Assembly: GCA_902806295.1 (NCBI GenBank)
Contig: CADCWB010000227.1
Coordinates: 1 to 5,242 of the forward strand
Length of the DNA stretch: 5,242 nucleotides
Reading direction: 5' to 3'
Origin: an uncultured Sphingomonas sp.
Lineage (GTDB): Bacteria > Pseudomonadota > Alphaproteobacteria > Sphingomonadales > Sphingomonadaceae
The position numbers and the translations under genes were made by a program. The notes under the pieces were generated by a model. It searched no databases. It saw nothing but the letters and a program-made list of their open reading frames with translations, and was not told the origin of the DNA. Within the stretch, counting starts at the first letter, position 1, and the number at the start of each line of letters is the position of its first letter. This document shows, one piece after another, positions 4,887 to 5,242 of the stretch.

Positions 4887-5242
4887 ATCGCCGCCGGATC
4901 ATGGCGCCGCTACCAGATGCCGGCCTACCACCTGATCGGCCCCAACGGCGACGACGGCATCAGCCTGGTCAACATCGGCGTCGGCCCGTCCAACGCCAAG
5001 ACCATCTGCGACCATATCGCGGTGCTGCGCCCGGAAGTGTGGCTGATGATCGGCCATTGCGGCGGCCTGCGTCCCAGCCAGACCATCGGGGACTATGTGC
5101 TGGCCCACGCCTATCTGCGCGACGACCATGTGCTGGACGACGTGCTGCCGATCGAGATCCCGATCCCGGCGATCGCCGAGGTTCAGACCGCGCTCTACAA
5201 CGCCGCGGCCAGGGTCACCGGCGAGGACGAGGACAGCCTAAA
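4887..5242 (+). pseudogene. amn: AMP nucleosidase, C-terminal catalytic domain continuing in frame after the TAG; runs off the window
   Basis: Directly after the TAG the same frame encodes 118 further codons of unmistakable AMP nucleosidase: RRYQMPAYHLIGP, VNIGVGPSNAKTICDH, WLMIGHCGGLR.SQ.IGDYVLAHAYLRDD and PIPAIAEVQTAL. This is the beginning of the nucleoside-phosphorylase-like domain with its base/ribose-binding GHCGGLR segment. No other stop or frame change is seen before the window ends. If it is translated separately, the first in-frame ATG is at 4917 (MPAYHLIGP), 31 nt after the TAG, with no convincing ribosome-binding site. The simplest reading is one gene with a single-base nonsense change, for example from CAG, AAG or GAG. 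Read-through or a sequencing error cannot be excluded. The 3' end is outside the window. Confidence 0.85.

Noticed and set aside
1..5242. Search by eye for CRISPR repeats, insertion-sequence ends, tRNAs and phage genes
   Set aside because: No regularly spaced repeats, transposase motifs, terminal inverted repeats or cloverleaf-like sequence were seen; the window is mostly conserved chromosomal genes.

Overview
This GC-rich window (above 60% G+C by eye) reads as a chromosomal segment of an alphaproteobacterium, most likely a member of the Sphingomonadales. The support is a COX15-type heme A synthase, an L13 beginning with the MKALMKTTK-type N-terminus, an S9 with a long Ala/Pro/Glu-rich N-terminal extension, and a human-like LDGGD-type dimethylarginine dimethylaminohydrolase. 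The assignment comes from family resemblance recalled by eye, not from a search.

Layout. Positions 1-939 (+) hold the 3' part of ctaA/COX15 (heme A synthase). It is followed after 10 nt by cutA (950-1270, +), a divalent-cation tolerance protein. A 129-nt gap carries a sigma70-like promoter and a short leader hairpin ahead of the ribosomal operon rplM (1400-1879) - rpsI (1881-2474), which closes with a strong intrinsic terminator (2497-2530). A monocistronic DDAH-family amidinohydrolase follows (2608-3390, +). It converges on a minus-strand regulator (3403-4059), and the stop codons of both genes lie in the arms of one perfect 10-bp inverted repeat (3384-3409). Upstream of the regulator, an 18-bp near-perfect palindrome (4072-4089) is a good candidate operator. 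Beyond it, reading rightward, is the AMP nucleosidase gene amn (from 4140), which runs off the window.

Two things stand out. First, the minus-strand regulator is a complete MarR-type repressor joined in frame to the last ~75 residues of an aldo/keto reductase. The reductase part lacks all catalytic residues but keeps the NADP-phosphate-binding motif. This is either a deletion scar or a chimeric regulator. Second, amn is interrupted by an in-frame TAG at 4884-4886, and clear amn homology continues in the same frame on both sides. It is therefore a nonsense-disrupted gene, a split gene with reinitiation, a recoded gene, or a sequencing error.

Functionally, the left half is housekeeping: terminal oxidase cofactor synthesis with metal homeostasis, and ribosome assembly. 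The right half is small-molecule metabolism (methylarginine or arginine breakdown, AMP cleavage) around a possibly redox-linked, self-regulated repressor. I see no mobile element, CRISPR array, tRNA or rRNA.
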